Positions 10,301 to 18,416 of a stretch of DNA of 64,000 nucleotides are shown piece by piece. Source of the DNA: Alteromonas marina (GTDB lineage: Bacteria; Pseudomonadota; Gammaproteobacteria; Enterobacterales; Alteromonadaceae); the NCBI RefSeq assembly GCF_000808575.1, contig NZ_JWLW01000004.1:62001-126000 (forward strand), given 5' to 3'. Below the pieces are notes generated by a model that worked only from the letters and a program-made list of their open reading frames with translations, did not search any database and had not been told where the DNA came from. The first letter of the stretch is position 1, and each line of letters begins with the position of its first letter. The position numbers and the translations under genes are program-made.

Positions 10301-11076
10301 AGGGCTTGCGTGAGCAAGGGCGTATCTTTGGTGCCGATCTTTCGCAATACTACTTTGTACTTGCCGATATCGACAAACGCATTGTGTCGCAAAGCCGCCG
10401 TATTACCCAAGAGGTCGACGGCGACCTTTCTCTTGATGGTGTATCAGACTCGGCTGTTAAAATTCGCTCACGTATTAGTGAACTTGAATTCTGGCCCGAA
10501 CTTGAGCAATTCAGAAAGCTCTATGAGCACTGGATGGAAGAGGGGGCTAACGAGTTACCAGAGGAAGAATACGGTCAAAGTATGCGCCGGGTTCTTGATA
10601 TTCTTGGCCGTGCAGCGCTTACGGGCGGCATTAGCAAGCTACTTGATATCGAGCTACACCTTCGTGAGGGTAAAAGTGACCTTGTCATTCGTACTGACCG
10701 CCAGCTTAACGAGTCATCAAGCCACGGTATGGCCTACCTTATTCTGTGTAAATTCTTACTCGCTTTCACTCGTCTGCTGCGCGGCGATGCTGACGCCACA
10801 GTGCATTGGCCGATCGATGAACTCGGTACACTTCACCAAAACAACGTGAAGAAAATCTTTGAAGCGTGTCAAAACAATAACATTAGTGTAGTCGGCGCAT
10901 TCCCTAACCCAGAATCGGAAGTACTGACGTTGTTTGAAAACCGCTACTTGATAGATAAGGTAACCCGCCAACTGCAGGTGGTTCAGCCAAAAGTAAGCGC
11001 TATAGGGGCGCGCATTAAACAGAAAAAAGAAGCAGAAAAGAACGGTGAAGTAGCAGGTGAGGAGGCATCAGCATGA
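7354..11076 (+). CDS. SMC-like ATPase (DUF3584/MksB-like)
   Basis: A 1240-residue SMC-type protein. It has a P-loop GTNASGKTT at residues 30-38, then long coiled coils rich in Glu, Gln, Lys and Ala from about 270-530 and 600-1000. These are split by a compact hinge-like segment (LLYPGEGSLLEFLRANVDDW) near 530-600. The C-terminal half-ATPase has a signature-like SSSHGM near 1120 and Walker B PIDELG with D1155/E1156. This order is that of SMC, MukB, MksB or JetC proteins; length and N-terminus best recall DUF3584 proteins. It begins an operon with ATGA overlaps into two smaller genes resembling KITE and kleisin subunits. A role in DNA loop extrusion, chromosome or plasmid handling is inferred from the family. 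Exact subfamily is not certain. Confidence 0.75.
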   Translation: MAGLKRIILIDTHLPGVVELKLDGHTNICGTNASGKTTLQRLIPVFYGEYPSRVVPATRDSFERWYLPRLSSFIIYEYTRAEGDLCQAVLSSNGTGVNYRLIGKPFEISDYLIEQKNGKHASVSSAELARAMKRNNILVTSLLNTKDFRAIIQNDHGVLNQSNNARELLGYAKIFSLCEPSKHMRHIEKLAKAVHSKEGKMETIKAMIAAILEEDGVTPPTSGLSRHRVDDWIKECHLIKQFDKIRPEFSKLEQADMALTTTEQVLANLKHSFELDKTYLAARVETTKNELDENSFQRKQTDSEWGDTRDHLNQVISSARADVEKFTSELDTVEREFDKWQDENIEQLKEDVANLSQWQNEKAMADSRYVLLTEKHQDIESAYNKRLAELGEKLSITLEEMSAARQEAAENKAEQQQSEREALSRIQSDYNSQLSALQNDYQNSLNELKVAEAELKASLSNAGYNEFEQSQLDILDAAIKEASINEDAARGELRQAQQAHSKSVEFRKECSNALDKARNAFQQEEKAVNKINALLYPGEGSLLEFLRANVDDWELSLGKVVRPELLERTDLAPAMAKNAQGDSDTFMGVKLALTELDTPDYAFTEQALKQQLQEAEIRQAAALAAQNECEQRLAKANEDVRNAELVVTQKDNAVKSAEASRKRAQQDRDTVLSEYQQALSVRKQKAKTKLEANQQSQKQAKAQFELSRDEIKDQQREAETEHKFHWQQLIADSEARISQLDSDMRKAKDNAAQDRKDMQSWLESELSNRGVDVDEIGQLKKQINKLKEDITRTETHRHKVADYERWYTNVFTKQKVVWQEGLSKSRKLLGESERNLASKQATYKANREQLQEQHGQLETTLKTASEHLEQVKTLSKSLAKLTLQAGDETAEIKHDDVSIGQRISEVQSQLQERENLLSDIRAYVERFDQLIAAQAGTGLSDTWERAREECATLNAHGVKSFDHRRMVSHLAQLLNVIVPQKLQGLREQGRIFGADLSQYYFVLADIDKRIVSQSRRITQEVDGDLSLDGVSDSAVKIRSRISELEFWPELEQFRKLYEHWMEEGANELPEEEYGQSMRRVLDILGRAALTGGISKLLDIELHLREGKSDLVIRTDRQLNESSSHGMAYLILCKFLLAFTRLLRGDADATVHWPIDELGTLHQNNVKKIFEACQNNNISVVGAFPNPESEVLTLFENRYLIDKVTRQLQVVQPKVSAIGARIKQKKEAEKNGEVAGEEASA

Positions 11077-11708
11077 TGACAGAACAAGGCCGTGTACTGA
11101 GTGCACTTTTACAAGGCGCGTTTATTTGTCAAGTGACCGATGAAGAAGCATGGCGTTTTCTTAAATCAAGAGACAACGCTGCGCAGTTAGAACCCCATTT
11201 AGCGTTATTAAATCGTACATTATCGACCACCGCTGAGGGTGACGTATTCTTTGCCAGCTTCCTCACCATTGGTGAGAACGAGCGTAAAGTGCTTACACAG
11301 CAGTTCCAAGATACAGCATCTAACCTAGTGCCTCTGGTAGAGTGGTTGCTGCTAGTTCAGCAAGCCAATGAATCTGATATGCCCATTACCATGGGTAGCG
11401 CGATTCGATTAAACGAGCTGCAAACTACCATTGAAGACACCCCCGCCTATGCTGAGCAGTTAGAGAAAATATCGCGCTATCGTATGTTTGGCTCTACCAG
11501 TGTGAATTTGGATGGTCAGCTAAAGCAGGTGTTTAAACGCTTAACCGAAATGGGTTATCTGATTAAGCCAAACCCAGATAAACAGATTTATCTGGGCACG
11601 GGCAAAATTGAACACCTTTACGAAATGCTACGTTTCATTGATGAAACTGAAGCGCTGAGTTTATCTGAGCAGGCGGAGGCCGCTATTTCGCAAGGTAGCT
11701 TGATATGA
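11073..11708 (+). CDS. MksE/KITE-like subunit of the SMC-like complex
   Basis: A 211-residue soluble protein starting in an ATGATGA overlap with the SMC gene; either ATG, 11073 or 11076, could be used. It is helical, with a likely winged-helix C-terminal part (LKQVFKRLTEMGYLIKPNPDKQIYLGTGKIEHLYEMLRF in fragments, about 145-190). Size, position and overlap match the MukE/MksE/JetB (KITE) subunit that bridges kleisin and ATPase in bacterial condensins. Sequence resemblance alone would not prove it; the assignment rests mainly on operon logic. No signal peptide or membrane segment is seen. Confidence 0.6.
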   Translation: MMTEQGRVLSALLQGAFICQVTDEEAWRFLKSRDNAAQLEPHLALLNRTLSTTAEGDVFFASFLTIGENERKVLTQQFQDTASNLVPLVEWLLLVQQANESDMPITMGSAIRLNELQTTIEDTPAYAEQLEKISRYRMFGSTSVNLDGQLKQVFKRLTEMGYLIKPNPDKQIYLGTGKIEHLYEMLRFIDETEALSLSEQAEAAISQGSLI

Positions 11709-12922
11709 GCCAGGTGTTAATTCAGGCAGGGACTAAACTATTAAACGCATTGGGTCGTCACAGCGACCTGATCATGCAGGCGTACATTAATGGTTCAGTA
11801 AAAGAGCGCGATCACAGCCCTAAGGTGTTGGAACAGCTTGTTCAATTAGGCGTATTGTGGCGCCCGGAAGCGCAAAGCGAACTGCGCTTAAAAAGCGCCG
11901 TAAGAACCCTTTTAGAAGGTAGTTTACAAGACGAGCGCAACCGGACTATCAACGCCAATATTGGTGCGTCGCTGGCAAGCCTTAAAACCCTAACCGAGCA
12001 CTATAAAGAAGCCCTTCACTACAACAAGTACAATGAAGCGGCAGCCCACATGGGCGATTTAACCGAGCATGTCTATCAACTTTCAGAATCATTGAGTAAT
12101 AGCGTACGTGTCATGTTTGGCCGTATTAACAATGAGTTTGGCTATGTGTCTTCGGTTGACGCTAAAATTCGCGAAAATGAGCTAGCGCAAGGACAGGTAA
12201 CCGACTTACTTGCCCAGCTTGAGTGTTTCCGCTTCGATGAGTTAAGTGAACTGGCGGGTTCTAACCGTGAACTTCGTCACTTGCTGGTGGTGTCGCTACA
12301 GCAGCGCTTTGCCAGGGCCGCACAGGAGCTGTCGGTAGTACAAGCACGCTTATTAGACTTGTTAGGCCGGTTTAGAGAGTTCCAAGGTCGAACACGCTTG
12401 CTTAAAGGCTTCTTGCTACACATGGAGCAGCAGCCTGATTTTGCGCCAGGCAACTACGCTAACCTGACTAATGTGCCTGTTTTGTTTAACCAATCGGACG
12501 CGATTATTGCTAACGCCGCCCCAGACGTGAACAACGTTGAGCATGAAGCCGATTATCAGAATATTGTGGCGTCGTTAACCCACGTACATAAACGTCAAAC
12601 TAAGCACGAAGACACGAAACCGGTCGATATTGATGTGACTGAGCAATCAACTTTGTCGCTTGAGAAAGATCCATTACAGCAAGCAGTAGAAGCGTATTTC
12701 TGTGAAGTCATCGATTCGGGCCAGCCTAAAACGGCGCTGGATTACTTTGAAGAACAGGCGTTAGACTTTGACCCTGAAGTGTGGATTTATCAGGTAATTG
12801 GTGGATATCAAGCCCTGAACGATGAAGATAAGCAGTTTTTTGCATTAGAATCCCATGGTAATAACGATAAAGTCTATACGGGTAATTTCTACATAAACGA
12901 TATCACCTTGGGCTTGCGTTAA
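11705..12922 (+). CDS. MksF/kleisin-like subunit of the SMC-like complex
   Basis: A 405-residue mostly helical protein with ATGA overlap to the preceding gene. N-terminal helices (about 1-90) could form a winged-helix unit. A long helical middle (about 90-240) includes LKTLTEHYKEALHYNKY. A linker follows at about 260-320 and a compact C-terminal domain ends at 405. This matches the plan of MukF/MksF/JetA kleisin-type subunits. I recall relatives often carrying doubtful automatic names; no enzyme motif is visible here. Gene order is ATPase, KITE-like, kleisin-like, the reverse of the mksF-mksE-mksB order usual in Pseudomonas. No JetD/MksG-type nuclease gene follows. Confidence 0.55.
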   Translation: MSQVLIQAGTKLLNALGRHSDLIMQAYINGSVKERDHSPKVLEQLVQLGVLWRPEAQSELRLKSAVRTLLEGSLQDERNRTINANIGASLASLKTLTEHYKEALHYNKYNEAAAHMGDLTEHVYQLSESLSNSVRVMFGRINNEFGYVSSVDAKIRENELAQGQVTDLLAQLECFRFDELSELAGSNRELRHLLVVSLQQRFARAAQELSVVQARLLDLLGRFREFQGRTRLLKGFLLHMEQQPDFAPGNYANLTNVPVLFNQSDAIIANAAPDVNNVEHEADYQNIVASLTHVHKRQTKHEDTKPVDIDVTEQSTLSLEKDPLQQAVEAYFCEVIDSGQPKTALDYFEEQALDFDPEVWIYQVIGGYQALNDEDKQFFALESHGNNDKVYTGNFYINDITLGLR

Positions 12923-12961
12923 CGTCATTTCTTAATTTTACCCATCGACTATCAAGGTAAA

Positions 12962-12994
12962 GTCTGGCCCACGTTTATCAAGGGTGTGCCAGAC
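12962..12994 (+). terminator. hairpin after the SMC-like operon
   Basis: Inverted repeat GTCTGGC (12962-12968) / GCCAGAC (12988-12994), with partial extra pairing CCAC/GTG inside. It lies 40 bases after the operon's last stop codon. The 3' flank is only mildly T-rich, so it may be a weak or factor-dependent terminator. Confidence 0.45.
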
Positions 12995-13093
12995 GTTCTT
13001 ACAACGCTAGTTGTTCAAATCTAAACAAAAGTCACTGCCTTTGTTAACCCATGTTTACATCATAATCACACAAGATTTTGAGATGTATGACAC

Positions 13094-13121
13094 TTGGAAC
13101 CTGTCAAAAAACACCTATAAT
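13094..13121 (+). promoter_or_regulatory. sigma-70 promoter with a long leader before the TerB-like gene
   Basis: TTGGAA (13094-13099), a 16-base spacer, then perfect TATAAT (13116-13121). The next start codon is at 13392, so a transcript from here would have a leader of about 265 bases. The -10 box sits inside a 10-bp inverted repeat (AAACACCTAT 13109-13118 / ATAGGTGTTT 13125-13134) that could be an operator. A second dyad, CTTGG-AA-CCAAG, lies near 13224-13235. No further coding sequence is seen in 12995-13391. Confidence 0.55.
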
Positions 13122-13391
13122 GCAATAGGTGTTTACACTTATTTAACATTGTGAACTGAAAGCTTCATCGCGGCGTAACACTATCGTCAATTCAGCGGTC
13201 TACATTATTAGCCCTGTTAAACCTTGGAACCAAGTTAAAGGTTTATAGGTCCTATCGTAGTTCAACAACGACGCGTTATTGATGCTTTGGGTGTTAAATA
13301 GCTCGGTGTAGACACAAAAAAATTATCGCTACTGCTAGGACGCAGAGCATGTTGTGGTACTGCCGCGTACAGTACGAAGAGGAAGAGTGTT

Positions 13392-13784
13392 ATGCAATTA
13401 TCAGAACAACAAAGTTTTAACCAAGCCCTTATCAAGCTTTCAGTATTACTTTATCAAGTCGACGGAATGGTCACACTGTCGGAACAAGACTACCTGAATG
13501 CAATGGTTGAGTCTTTAGACTGGCAAAGCCCAATCTGTCGCGAAGCATTTCTAAACGACACGATATACCAAACGCGAAAGGCCATTGACACCGGTGATGC
13601 CATAACGTTTTTACGCAGCTTAAAACATGACTTGTCGTTTGATGCTGAGAAAACACTAGAAGTGGCGATGGCGATCACTGGCGTTGATGGCGAGCGAAGC
13701 GAGGAAGAAACCGAACTTCTATCATTACTTACCCATAAATTACTCGCCAAAGCATTAGTTTCGGGTAAAGATACACTGCAATAA
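13392..13784 (+). CDS. TerB-like tellurite-resistance-type helical protein
   Basis: A 130-residue acidic, all-helical cytosolic protein with the TerB-like pattern: a first half around LLYQVDGMVTLSEQDYLNAMVESL (in part) and a second half AMAITGVDGERSEEETELLSLL, each with a conserved acidic VDG(x)3-S-E loop that binds metal in TerB relatives. The start ATG follows GAGGAAGAG. It is followed after 34 bases by a lipoprotein hydrolase gene and may be co-transcribed. A second TerB-like gene lies at 33874. Tellurite resistance is not implied; most stand-alone members have no known function. Confidence 0.7.
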   Translation: MQLSEQQSFNQALIKLSVLLYQVDGMVTLSEQDYLNAMVESLDWQSPICREAFLNDTIYQTRKAIDTGDAITFLRSLKHDLSFDAEKTLEVAMAITGVDGERSEEETELLSLLTHKLLAKALVSGKDTLQ

Positions 13785-13818
13785 TCGTTTTTTATTGCCA
13801 TAAGCCTACACGTTAACA

Positions 13819-15075
13819 ATGCCAAATTTTACTGTTAAAGCAGCACACGCATGTGCTGCTTCTCTCGCGCTGTTCTTATTGAGCGGTTGTCATTCGTCAC
13901 ACAGCTCGCAGTTCAGCGCTAGTGCACAGGCTTTTCCGGTGGGAGTGCAGCCTTTCGATAATTATTTAAATGAAGTTGAAAGTTACCTGCAGGAACATAG
14001 AACGTTTATTTCTAACAATAAAACACAAGAAATATTCATGAATATGCCGTTTGAATGCGGCACGCAATTCCGCGATATTGGTGTATTGCTAGTTCATGGG
14101 TTAGGCGATTCACCTTACTTTTTTCGTGATGTTGCGAACGCCATGTGCAATGAAGGTATTCACGTTAGAACCATCTTGTTGCCGGGCCACGGCTCAAAAC
14201 CCGGAGACATGCTAAATGTTAGCTATCAGCAGTGGCAGACAGAAACGAATCATCACATACGGCTTTTTTCTAAGGAAGTAGACAACCTCTATATTGGGGG
14301 CTTTTCGACGGGTGCTAATTTGACCACAATAGCAAGCTTTTCAATGGCTGAAGAGCTTGATATAAAAGGGCTAATGCATTTTTCACCAGCCTTTAAATCA
14401 CGCTTCTTCGTGTCTCGTTTAGCGCCCTATATCGATTCATTATTTCCTTGGCCCAATGTCGAAGAAGAAGATAACCCTAGCCGCTATAACTCCACTGCAA
14501 TGCCGGGTTTCGCTGCTTATCAAGAAAGCGTAAATGTGCTTCAAGATTTGTTTACGCACTCTGAAAAAGAAGAACGAACATTGAATCTACCTGTGCTTAT
14601 GGTGGTGGCAGAAAAAGACAGCGTGGTAGATACTGCGATAATAGCTGAACAGTTTAGAGACAATTTTACTCATCCACACAAGTGTTTATTGTGGCAGGGC
14701 GAGGATGACCCCGAAGTACCTGAAAATACACTCATCATGCAAACCATGACGATCCCAGAACAGCGGATTAGCGCAGCCTCTCACATGAGTACACTTTTTT
14801 CAGATAAGAACCCGCTATATGGTACTGCGAGTGACTTCCGCATATGTGATAACGGGCAAGGTAGTGACGCTGAAGCGCGCTGCAAAGCGGGAGAGGAAGT
14901 GTGGTACGGACCGTGGGGATTTAAGCCTGGTAACGCTGATGGAAATTTAGCAAACAGTGAGCAAGACCGAGTGTACGCAAGGCTAACCTACAACCCTTAC
15001 TTTGATAGGATGGTCGATCAACTGCTGGCCTTTACTGGTAAAGCCAAAGTCAAAGCGTTCTGTAAAACCTACTAG
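13819..15075 (+). CDS. alpha/beta-hydrolase lipoprotein (putative esterase/lipase)
   Basis: 418 residues. A lipoprotein signal ends in lipobox LLSGC near residue 24. The alpha/beta-hydrolase core shows an oxyanion-loop type HGLGDSPYFF near 94, the nucleophile elbow GFSTG (G-x-S-x-G) near 162, a candidate acid in VVAEKDSVVD near 270, and a candidate catalytic His in AASHMS near 317. A Cys-containing C-terminal segment (RICDNGQGSDAEARCKAG) may be disulfide-bonded. The mature enzyme should be membrane-anchored and face the periplasm or outside. Substrate is unknown; the lysophospholipase/carboxylesterase family is likely. Confidence 0.85.
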   Translation: MPNFTVKAAHACAASLALFLLSGCHSSHSSQFSASAQAFPVGVQPFDNYLNEVESYLQEHRTFISNNKTQEIFMNMPFECGTQFRDIGVLLVHGLGDSPYFFRDVANAMCNEGIHVRTILLPGHGSKPGDMLNVSYQQWQTETNHHIRLFSKEVDNLYIGGFSTGANLTTIASFSMAEELDIKGLMHFSPAFKSRFFVSRLAPYIDSLFPWPNVEEEDNPSRYNSTAMPGFAAYQESVNVLQDLFTHSEKEERTLNLPVLMVVAEKDSVVDTAIIAEQFRDNFTHPHKCLLWQGEDDPEVPENTLIMQTMTIPEQRISAASHMSTLFSDKNPLYGTASDFRICDNGQGSDAEARCKAGEEVWYGPWGFKPGNADGNLANSEQDRVYARLTYNPYFDRMVDQLLAFTGKAKVKAFCKTY

Positions 15076-15151
15076 GGCAATTATCTATGCGGATTGGTAT
15101 TATAATTTTGTCTGTTTGAAAGCTTGAACGTCAGCCGTGTTCTTATAAAAA

Positions 15152-15211
15152 ACGCCTAAGCCGTAACGCGGGTAGAAACATTTGCTGTTACAACACACGT
15201 AGCTTGGGCGT
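15152..15211 (+). terminator. long-loop inverted repeat between hydrolase and RND genes
   Basis: ACGCCTAAGC (15152-15161) pairs with GCTTGGGCGT (15202-15211), one G-T pair, around a 40-base loop, with pyrimidine-rich sequence after it. It lies between the convergent hydrolase and RND pump genes and may terminate the hydrolase transcript. Confidence 0.4.
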
Positions 15212-15259
15212 CTTTCCTATTTCTCAAAGCAAATCTAGCGCACGGTAGCCATTTAGATA

Positions 15260-15292
15260 CCGCTTAAATAGGTATAGCGCCTATTTAAGCGG
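15260..15292 (-). terminator. 13-bp palindrome just after the RND pump gene
   Basis: Perfect repeat CCGCTTAAATAGG (15260-15272) / CCTATTTAAGCGG (15280-15292) with a 7-base loop, starting 8 bases beyond the pump's stop codon. There is no T-run on either side, so it may protect the mRNA 3' end rather than act as a full intrinsic terminator. Confidence 0.5.
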
Positions 15293-15299
15293 CTAAATC

Positions 15300-18200
15300 T
15301 CACAAGTGCTGTGCATTGGCTTCTTCCATTTCCCTTTCAAGCTTAGCGCTTTCATCGGCACGAGGCTTGGTAAAGCGGGCAAGTGCAAGATATAACACTG
15401 GCGTGAGGTAAAGAGTAAACACTACAGCTATACCTAAACCACCAAAAACCACCCAGCCGATAGCATTACGGGCTTCTGCTCCGGCACCTGTAGATAGAAT
15501 GAGTGGCAGGCCGCCTAAAATTGTTGAGACCAGCGTCATCATAATAGGGCGTAAACGCACCTTACCGGCCTCAACAATGGCATCGTAAATATCATAACCC
15601 TTATCGCGAAGCTGGTCGGCAAATTCAATGAGTAGGATAGCGTTTTTAGCTAGAAGGCCTATCAACATTACCAAACCAATTTGCGAATAAATATTGATGC
15701 TGGTGCCGGTTAAAAACAGGGCATAGACCGCGGCTGCAATACCAAACGGAACGGTAAGCATAACCACGACTGCACTGTTTACGCTTTCAAATTGTGCTGC
15801 TAATACTAGCAATACAATGACAAACGCTAGAATATAGGTGAGCGCAACCTGCTTAGACGTTTCTTCGAAGGTCTGTGCTTCACCTAAAAATACCAGGCCA
15901 ATGCCATCAGGCAGAGTCTCAAGCGCTAGATTTCGAATTTTGTCTACTACATCGCTAAGCGCCACATCTTCTGGTAATTCCATTTCCACTTTTATCGCTC
16001 GTCGCTGTGCCTGACGCTCTAATTCTGCTGCAACACCTTCTTCGCTAATAAAGGCCACACTTGAGAGCGGTACTAGGTTTCCATCACTACTCTTTACATA
16101 AAGGCTGGTCAGGTCGGATGGGTCTAGTGTACTGCGATTGTTGGTTTGCAGCATAATTGGAATAGCTTGATCGCCTACGTTTAAGTCGGCAATATCATCG
16201 CCATTAACGGCGGCGCGCAATGTGCTGGCAATATCGTTGAGCGGAACCCCCAACTCTTCTGCGCGACGTCTGTCTATATTCACGCGCATTTGAGGTTGTG
16301 TTGGGTCGTAGCTAATTCTAGGCCTTCCCAATTCGGGTAAGTTTTCTTCAAGCTGACGGGAGAAGCTTTGTGCAGCTATAAAAATATTCTCGTAGGTATC
16401 GCCGGTAAGTGCAATCTCTAAACCGCCACCTTGGCCGCGCAAATTAAGACTGTTACCGCCAAAGGCATTGCCAGGTGCACCAGGTATTTGCTGTAGTTTA
16501 GGACGTATTTCGTTTACGACATCTTGCAGTGATTTATCCCGTTCATCCCAATGTTTAAGTGGTGCAGTGATAAATACGATGTTCGGGTCCCATGATCCAA
16601 CCACGGTGTAAATAGAGTCAATGGTGCCGTTGTCCACATAAGGTAGCAGTAGCTCTTCCATTTTTTCAGCTTGTCTATCCATAAAATTAAGACCAGCGCC
16701 ATCAGGGCCGCGTGCAAATATACGAATTGTGCCTCTATCTTCACTTGGTAGAAGCTCGTTATCGATATTTTGTGACAATATATAAGCACCCCCGCCAGCG
16801 GCTAGACTTAGTATGCCGACTACCCAACCGTATTTAAGGGCTTTTAATAGTGACGCTTGATATACGCGAAGGCAGGCATTGCCAAAGCGACCAAAGGTTT
16901 GACTAAACCAACCGTTAGCTTTTGTTTCTTTTACTTTGAGTCGAGCCGTAAGTGCAGGTACTAGCGACAGCGCAACAAAAGAAGAGATCACCACAGCGCC
17001 AGCTAACACGCCACCAAACTCTCTAAACAATCGGCCTGCAGTTGATGGAAGGAAAGCGATAGGAATAAATACGGAAGCGAGTACGGCTGTGGTTGCCACT
17101 ACAGCGAAAAACACTTCCCGGGTGCCGACTACGGCGGCAGCGCGAGCACCTAAACCCATACTTCTGCGTCGCTGAATATTTTCAGACACTACAATAGCGT
17201 CGTCCACTATCATGCCAGTAGCAAGAACGAGGGCAAGTAGGGTAAGAATATTAATTGAAAAGCCCATACCCCAAATAATTGCCAGAGCGCCAGCCAATGA
17301 TACCGGGATAGATAGTGCAGGAACGATGGTAGCGCGCCATGAACCAATAAATACCAGTAATGTTACTACTACTAACGCTACAGTAAGGCTAAGCGATAAC
17401 ACGACTTCTTTGACAGAATCACGAATAAATTCTGCGTCGTCTGCTGTCACTACGATATTCATGTCGGCAAAACGCTTATCCAGGTCTTTGACCATAGCTA
17501 GCACTTCATCAGAAATCTCGATGGTGTTAGAGCTTGCTTGGCGAATAACGCCAACGCCTATCACTGGCGTGCCGTCTAAGCGAACTACACTAGTGGTGTC
17601 GGCCGGACCGAAATAAACACTGGCGACGTCATTAACACGTATGTCGCCGCTGACCACAATGTTGCCCACATCTTCTGCTGATACTGATGTTGCATCAGCG
17701 CGTACGATAAGCGCCTGTTCAGCCGACTGTATACTGCCCGCGGGTACATCAAAAGGGGCTAGTGCTAGTGCCTCTGCTATGTCGCTCATTGATAAGCCGA
17801 AACTGGTTAAACGCAACGGGTCAACCGACACGCGCAATACGCGTTCTCTGTCGCCATTTAACGTAACATCGGCAACGCCAGGAATACTTAAAAATAGAGG
17901 CGCTACATCGGTATCAACGCGCTCGGTGAGGGTTTCCATATCTAGTGTGTCGCTAGAGATAGCAAGGCTAACTACCGCTTGGGCGTCGCTGTCTGCACGG
18001 ATAATCGCTACTTGTTCAACGTCGTCGGGGAGTTGGCGCTGTACGCGGCTAACTGATTCACGTACTTCATTGGCGGCATCTTCTAAGTTAACACCGGGCC
18101 GAAACTCAACGCGAACACGGGCTGAGTTTTCTTCGCTTTGCGCGTAAATGTCTTTCACACCACTAACTCGCGCTACGGCACCTTCAAGGCGACCTGTTAC

Positions 18201-18416
18201 TTCGGCATCTACAGTTTCAGGTGACGCGCCTGGAAATTGTGCTGTTACCGTGACGCGAGGCGTGTCAACATCAGGAAGCTCACGCACTTCGAGACCGCTT
18301 AACGCCGCAAGACCTGCGATAGCAATAAGCAAATTTAAAACGACAATTAAAACTGGGCGTCGTATAGAAAGTGAGGGCAGATCGCTTATCGAAGAAGAAA
18401 GATTCGGATCACTCAC
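15300..18416 (-). CDS. RND-family efflux pump inner-membrane transporter
   Basis: About 1038 residues, the normal size for HAE1/AcrB-type RND permeases, with 12 predicted membrane segments and two large periplasmic loops. Visible features include the N-terminal SIRRPVLIVVLNLLIAIAG, proton-relay TM4 segment GMIVDDAIVVSENI with the paired Asp, and the C-terminal repeat GLVMLIGLLAKNAILLIEF. The start is GTG 18416: GGAGG lies eight bases upstream, whereas an earlier ATG at 18476 would overlap the adaptor gene by 68 bases. The chosen start overlaps the adaptor stop by eight bases. No outer-membrane channel gene is adjacent, so a TolC-like partner elsewhere is likely. Substrate unknown. Confidence 0.93.
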   Translation of the reverse strand: MSDPNLSSSISDLPSLSIRRPVLIVVLNLLIAIAGLAALSGLEVRELPDVDTPRVTVTAQFPGASPETVDAEVTGRLEGAVARVSGVKDIYAQSEENSARVRVEFRPGVNLEDAANEVRESVSRVQRQLPDDVEQVAIIRADSDAQAVVSLAISSDTLDMETLTERVDTDVAPLFLSIPGVADVTLNGDRERVLRVSVDPLRLTSFGLSMSDIAEALALAPFDVPAGSIQSAEQALIVRADATSVSAEDVGNIVVSGDIRVNDVASVYFGPADTTSVVRLDGTPVIGVGVIRQASSNTIEISDEVLAMVKDLDKRFADMNIVVTADDAEFIRDSVKEVVLSLSLTVALVVVTLLVFIGSWRATIVPALSIPVSLAGALAIIWGMGFSINILTLLALVLATGMIVDDAIVVSENIQRRRSMGLGARAAAVVGTREVFFAVVATTAVLASVFIPIAFLPSTAGRLFREFGGVLAGAVVISSFVALSLVPALTARLKVKETKANGWFSQTFGRFGNACLRVYQASLLKALKYGWVVGILSLAAGGGAYILSQNIDNELLPSEDRGTIRIFARGPDGAGLNFMDRQAEKMEELLLPYVDNGTIDSIYTVVGSWDPNIVFITAPLKHWDERDKSLQDVVNEIRPKLQQIPGAPGNAFGGNSLNLRGQGGGLEIALTGDTYENIFIAAQSFSRQLEENLPELGRPRISYDPTQPQMRVNIDRRRAEELGVPLNDIASTLRAAVNGDDIADLNVGDQAIPIMLQTNNRSTLDPSDLTSLYVKSSDGNLVPLSSVAFISEEGVAAELERQAQRRAIKVEMELPEDVALSDVVDKIRNLALETLPDGIGLVFLGEAQTFEETSKQVALTYILAFVIVLLVLAAQFESVNSAVVVMLTVPFGIAAAVYALFLTGTSINIYSQIGLVMLIGLLAKNAILLIEFADQLRDKGYDIYDAIVEAGKVRLRPIMMTLVSTILGGLPLILSTGAGAEARNAIGWVVFGGLGIAVVFTLYLTPVLYLALARFTKPRADESAKLEREMEEANAQHL

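Noticed and set aside
7354..13784. A full Wadjet plasmid-defence system
   Set aside because: No JetD/MksG nuclease-topoisomerase gene is found next to the SMC-like operon, and the ATPase resembles DUF3584 rather than typical JetC, so defence is not claimed.
13392..13784. Tellurite resistance locus
   Set aside because: Only stand-alone TerB-like proteins (here and at 33874) are present; no terA, terC, terD or tehAB neighbours.
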